Shown here: one piece after another, positions 6,451-9,405 of the stretch
Numbering within the stretch: the stretch's first letter is position 1
How the letters are laid out: every line of letters begins with the position of its first letter
Assembly: GCA_019456245.1 (NCBI GenBank)
Contig: VRUF01000111.1
Span: 1 to 9,405 of the forward strand
Source: Planctomycetota bacterium
GTDB lineage: Bacteria; Planctomycetota; Phycisphaerae; Sedimentisphaerales; Anaerohalosphaeraceae
Reading direction: 5' to 3'
DNA length: 9,405 nt
Position numbers and translations under genes: made by a program
The notes under the pieces: generated by a model
What the model was told of the DNA's origin: nothing
The model's database searches: none
What the model saw: only the letters and a program-made list of their open reading frames with translations

Positions 6451-7224
6451 CTACGCGCCTTGCGGGATGATATATATCTCCACACGACGGTTAGCCGTTT
6501 TGCCTTCTTTTGTATCGTTGGATTCGAGGGGTCTGAATTCCCCAAAGCCGCGAGCGCTGAGACGTTTTGATTCGACGTTGTTGCCCGTCAACTTCTTGAG
6601 CACTCCGATTGCCCTGTGTGATGAAAGATGCCAGTTTGTCGGATGCTGTGCTCTGCTGTGTTTGATCGGATCGTTGTCGGTATGCCCGGCGATTACCACG
6701 TCGAACTTGCTGCCCACTTCGCTGTTAAGTATTGCCGCAAGTATTTTGATAGAGGCATCTGCACCTTTGTTGACTTCGGCACTTCCGGATTTGAACAAAA
6801 AGTCGCTCTTGAACTTTAGAATACCGGTCTCTTCGTCAAAGGCGATCATATCGCTGCTGCCGGCCAATTCCTGCAAAGCTATACTCAGCTCTGCCGGAAG
6901 TTGAACGCCGCCGCGAAGCAGTTGTCTGCGGATCCTTTCGATAAGAGCTTTCTTCTCCTCGATGTCCTTCTTTAGAACTTCGATCTCAGCGTCTTTTGCC
7001 GTACTGCTGACCGCGGAAGTGTTGACAAGCACCTCAAGCTGCTTTTCCAGTTCGTTGACTTTTAGATTTGCGGCAGTTAACTCGCTGTTAAGGTCGAGTA
7101 TCCGCTGTGCCTGAGTACGGTTCTGACTCATCGCGACATTATATTTTTCCTGCGAAATACATCCCGTGATAAAAATGATCAAACAAACAGCGGTGATTGT
7201 GGTGAGGTGTCTTACGAATTTCAT
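6451..7224 (-). CDS. OmpA/MotB-type peptidoglycan-binding lipoprotein
   Basis: A 257-residue envelope protein likely to link a membrane to the cell wall. Residues 1-22 form a lipoprotein signal: basic start, hydrophobic core and lipobox ITGC, with C22 as the acylated residue. Residues about 28-105 are rich in heptad-like Leu/Ile/Val among charged residues and probably form a coiled coil, interrupted by a Ser/Thr-rich patch near 69-76. Residues about 130-253 are an OmpA C-like domain with GHTDNDPI (180-187), TNWHLSSHRA (196-205), GFGEFRPL and NRRVEIYI. D183 and R204 correspond to the residues that hold diaminopimelate in this family. The NW-LS--RA form is closer to MotB than to Pal, but a lipobox replaces the MotB transmembrane helix and no MotA lies nearby, so I do not call it motB. 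The start is ATG with AAGGA 7 bases upstream. Confidence 0.88.
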   Translation of the reverse strand: MKFVRHLTTITAVCLIIFITGCISQEKYNVAMSQNRTQAQRILDLNSELTAANLKVNELEKQLEVLVNTSAVSSTAKDAEIEVLKKDIEEKKALIERIRRQLLRGGVQLPAELSIALQELAGSSDMIAFDEETGILKFKSDFLFKSGSAEVNKGADASIKILAAILNSEVGSKFDVVIAGHTDNDPIKHSRAQHPTNWHLSSHRAIGVLKKLTGNNVESKRLSARGFGEFRPLESNDTKEGKTANRRVEIYIIPQGA

Positions 7225-7353
7225 GATCGAATCCTTTCAAATAAGTGTCTCTTAATTAACAGTTAATCCATGCAAACTGCTTTGCCACTGAATGAGACAA
7301 AAGCTCCTGCATCCAAATTGCAATCGCTATTCAGGCACTTGTCCTGCGTTACG
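7225..7353. other. Spacer between HTH protein and lipoprotein genes
   Basis: A 129-base spacer. I see no convincing terminator for the upstream gene and no clear promoter pair for the lipoprotein gene, so co-transcription is possible. Confidence 0.5.
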
Positions 7354-8901
7354 CTATTTCTTACCTTTTTTCTTCTTCGGCTTCTTAGCTTTCTTTGCTT
7401 TCTTTGCTTTGACCTTTTTTTCGCCGGTATCCGAACCCATCATTGCTGCCGCGGCGAATACTACGCCTAATACAACTATCAAACCGAAGAATACCCACCA
7501 CAGCATTGCGAGTGAAGATATATCTTTAGAAACGGCTGTCAATATTGTCGGTTTTACATTAGCAAAACTCAGAAGCAGTATAAGCGTTGCATAAATAAGT
7601 ATTGCAAACGGGACCAGCAGCAATCCGCCAAAGAGGTTATCCGAGCCCGTTGGTTCCGGTTCGATGTATCTTGCTGCAAGAGTTCCGCCGGCAGGTGCCA
7701 TTATCGGTTGAGGCTCTTCATCCTCAAATATCTTGTCGGCTTCTTCTGCTACGCTTTCTTCGCCGATGCTGTCAGCTTCCGGCATATCGCCAATATCGTC
7801 TACTGACGGAAGTATATCGTCCAGTACGGCACCTAATGACGTATCATCTGCCTGCAGCGAAAGATCCAAAAGCCCTGATCCGCTTCCGATGCTGTCGAGA
7901 TTGATATCAGCATCCAGATCGCCCAACCCAGCCGAATCGCCGCCGTCCTCAAGGTCAAAGTCGAGATCAGACTCAGATTCCGGCGGCAGCGTTTCGCTTT
8001 TGCTGTCGCTGATCAGATCGAAGTCGCCTTCGCTTTCTGCAAGCACGTTGACACCCGCGGTTCCCATGCTCGTATCGGCATTGGTAAGTTCTCCAAGCGA
8101 AACCTCATCTTCACCGATCATGTTCAATTCGCCGGAGCCTTCTTCTTTCCCCTTGCCGCTGTCACCAAGGAGACCGCTGAGCGTTTCATCGCTGAGAAGA
8201 TTTCCGTCCTCTTCCAGCGGCGACTCCACGCCTGTAGCGTCAGAAAGCAAAAAGTCCATGCTGTCGTCGGGCAATATTGCAGAAGCCAGTTCCTCGCCGG
8301 TATTGCCCAGCAACCCTGACTCGCTTTCATTCCCAGCAAGAATTCCCAGACTTTCGTCAGCTATCGATGTGCCTTGCAGTTTTAAGCTTTCGTCAGATAT
8401 CGATGTACCTTGCAGTTTTAAGCTCTCGTCGTTTTCGTCGATCGAGACAGCCGTCTCTTTCTCGATGACCGCTTCGCCTGATTCTTCGCCTTCGACAGGG
8501 ATAGATATTTCGCCTATGCTGTCCGTAAGTGCTTCCAGATTTCCATCGGCGTCAAGGGCTTCTCCGAGTTCTGAAGATTCCAAAAGACCCTCTCCTTCGT
8601 CTCCGCCGGTATCGTCGCCTATGAGTATACCCAGCGTATCGCTGCCGGCAGTTTCCTCCAGTGAAGCCGCATCGTCATCCGGATCGATAACGGGTTCATC
8701 TGCGGCTGTTTCGATATCTACCATTTCGCTTTCGGTGGGAAGTTCCTCAAGCAGTGAATCAACGTCGGAGACCTTGAAAAGCTGCTTATTTCCATCCCAG
8801 AACTCGCGAAGTTTACCGGTGTCAACAAGCGACTGAACTTGTTCCTTACTTTTGCCGAGTTTTTCGACAACTTCGTCTAATGTGTAAAACATTCCTGCCA
8901 T
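7354..8901 (-). CDS. Membrane-anchored acidic protein with N-terminal excisionase-type HTH
   Basis: The 515 residues fall into four parts. Residues 4-53 resemble the excisionase/MerR-type helix-turn-helix (YTLDEVVEKL, a second helix ending in LVDTGKLREF, then the FKVSDVDSLLEEL wing). Residues about 55-400 are a very acidic, Ser/Gly/Leu-rich region with few Lys/Arg, containing a tandem 12-residue repeat at 158-181 and recurring SLGxL, LLGDS and GILxG words. Two membrane helices follow (about 423-447 and 463-488). The tail (494-515) is almost only Lys, Ala, Gly and Pro. Two helices with a basic tail predict both ends in the cytoplasm, so the HTH would be tethered to the inner membrane by a long flexible linker. 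The HTH may bind DNA or may serve as a protein-binding module; no target is evident. I recall related architectures in planctomycete genomes but cannot name a function. The start is ATG with AGGA 11 bases upstream; Met4 is a less likely alternative. A sigma-70 type promoter lies upstream. Confidence 0.85.
   Translation of the reverse strand: MAGMFYTLDEVVEKLGKSKEQVQSLVDTGKLREFWDGNKQLFKVSDVDSLLEELPTESEMVDIETAADEPVIDPDDDAASLEETAGSDTLGILIGDDTGGDEGEGLLESSELGEALDADGNLEALTDSIGEISIPVEGEESGEAVIEKETAVSIDENDESLKLQGTSISDESLKLQGTSIADESLGILAGNESESGLLGNTGEELASAILPDDSMDFLLSDATGVESPLEEDGNLLSDETLSGLLGDSGKGKEEGSGELNMIGEDEVSLGELTNADTSMGTAGVNVLAESEGDFDLISDSKSETLPPESESDLDFDLEDGGDSAGLGDLDADINLDSIGSGSGLLDLSLQADDTSLGAVLDDILPSVDDIGDMPEADSIGEESVAEEADKIFEDEEPQPIMAPAGGTLAARYIEPEPTGSDNLFGGLLLVPFAILIYATLILLLSFANVKPTILTAVSKDISSLAMLWWVFFGLIVVLGVVFAAAAMMGSDTGEKKVKAKKAKKAKKPKKKKGKK
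8351..8422 (-). repeat. Tandem 36-base repeat inside the acidic-linker gene
   Basis: Two copies (8351-8386 and 8387-8422) differ at only a few bases. They encode two consecutive copies of ESLKLQGTSI with small changes (S-D, A-D). A third, more diverged relative (ESLGILAGNES) follows in the protein. This is an in-frame duplication that lengthens the linker, and the high identity suggests it is recent. Confidence 0.85.
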
Positions 8902-8952
8902 AATTAAATTTTTCCTGATGAAGTATTCGACTCACCGCATACAAAACCGTAC

Positions 8953-8974
8953 AAACACCTGTCGAACAGGGTTT
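8953..8974. other. Small hairpin in the leader of the HTH membrane protein
   Basis: CCTGT (8958-8962) and ACAGG (8966-8970) close a 3-base loop. The stem continues as AAAC/GTTT with one bulge, nine pairs in total. If transcription starts near 8993, the hairpin lies about 20-40 bases into the leader, roughly 50 bases before the start codon. Its role is unknown. On the + strand it precedes a short T-run, but no + gene needs a terminator here. Confidence 0.45.
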
Positions 8975-8999
8975 TTACACAATCACACCCACCCGTTCC

Positions 9000-9027
9000 A
9001 TTATACGAATACGCCCATACCATGCAA
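9000..9027 (-). promoter_or_regulatory. Sigma-70-type promoter for the HTH membrane protein gene
   Basis: On the - strand TTGCAT (9027-9022) is separated by 16 bases from a perfect TATAAT (9005-9000). A start of transcription near 8993 would leave a leader of about 90 bases. It is the best promoter match in the window, and its orientation fits the downstream gene. Confidence 0.72.
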
Positions 9028-9405
9028 GGTAAATATTTATTACCCTGGCGAGAGGTTGACTTGAATGCATTGTATTCTTTTAAGGCCTAAAAATAAACCA
9101 AATAGCCAATCATGTTGGAAATGATAAAACAGGTTAATTTATTAGCGTTTAAGCTATTTTTAGCCAATTTTCAAGGGTAAATCTTTCCACCTGTCCTTAT
9201 TTTGCTCGTGCTGGTCGATTTAGCATTTTAGTGCTGAGCGCCGGATTTTTTTCCGCTGGCATTTTGTACGAGCCGCTTTGTTTTTTGTTTTTTTTTCGCA
9301 GATACTGCTGATAGTGACGCCGGCGACCTACGCCTCACGAACTACGATTCACGTTGTAATTTCGAGGGTTTTTCGCGGAAAAAACGCACACCTCTTCCGG
9401 TGGTG
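9028..9405. other. Non-coding right end
   Basis: No supported reading frame. The stretch is A+T-rich up to about 9240, has T-runs near 9246-9252 and 9280-9296, then a perfect palindrome CGCCGGCG (9318-9325) followed by CACGAACTACGATTCACG-like words (9336-9353), resembling the spacer elements elsewhere. The edge could hold the end of a gene lying outside, but no frame is convincing. Confidence 0.5.

Noticed and set aside
7733..8836. A 367-residue Ser/Pro-rich open frame on the + strand, antisense to the acidic membrane protein gene
   Set aside because: It is the mirror of an Asp/Glu/Ser/Gly-rich gene with few stops on its opposite strand. It has no domain-like pattern and no ribosome site, and the - strand gene explains the region.

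Overview
This is a 9.4 kb stretch of bacterial chromosome with six well-supported genes. There is no mobile element, CRISPR array, rRNA or tRNA that I can see. The gene content is mostly housekeeping: uvrC, ligA, ribD and ndk, plus an OmpA/MotB-type lipoprotein and a large acidic helix-turn-helix membrane protein. A lineage in the Planctomycetota, perhaps the Phycisphaerae/Sedimentisphaerales, is my best guess. It rests on the compact UvrC, the excisionase-type HTH fused to a long acidic linker and membrane anchor, and the loosely organised, repeat-bearing spacers. This is inference from memory of such genomes, not a search result.

Layout, left to right. Bases 1-631 hold no gene but contain two diverged copies of a TATGGCCAG-type repeat module, several short hairpins and A/C-rich word repeats. 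uvrC (632-1975) is the only gene on the + strand; it starts at TTG and is short for the family. It meets a convergent block on the - strand. Read in the direction of transcription, that block is ligA (5782-3743), ribD (3750-2668, overlapping ligA by 8 bases) and an A+T-rich four-helix membrane protein of unknown function (2631-1987). The three are tightly packed and probably co-transcribed.

Upstream of ligA, an intrinsic terminator (5831-5862) closes the ndk transcript (ndk 6349-5888). Further upstream on the - strand lie the OmpA/MotB-like lipoprotein gene (7224-6451), which has an inverted repeat directly after its stop codon, and the 515-residue HTH/acidic/two-TM protein gene (8901-7354). 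The latter has a good sigma-70-type promoter (9000-9027). The rest of the right end, to 9405, shows no gene.

Functionally, uvrC (nucleotide excision repair) and ligA (nick sealing) are DNA repair and replication genes. ndk supplies nucleoside triphosphates. ribD makes a riboflavin precursor, starting from the product formed from GTP. The lipoprotein is an envelope-peptidoglycan linker. The HTH membrane protein could place a DNA-binding head on the inner membrane. I do not see a clear undescribed multigene system. The items most worth following up are the HTH membrane protein, the compact UvrC, the duplicated TATGGCCAG module, the recurring hairpin-plus-A/C-word spacer elements and the A+T-rich orphan after ribD.
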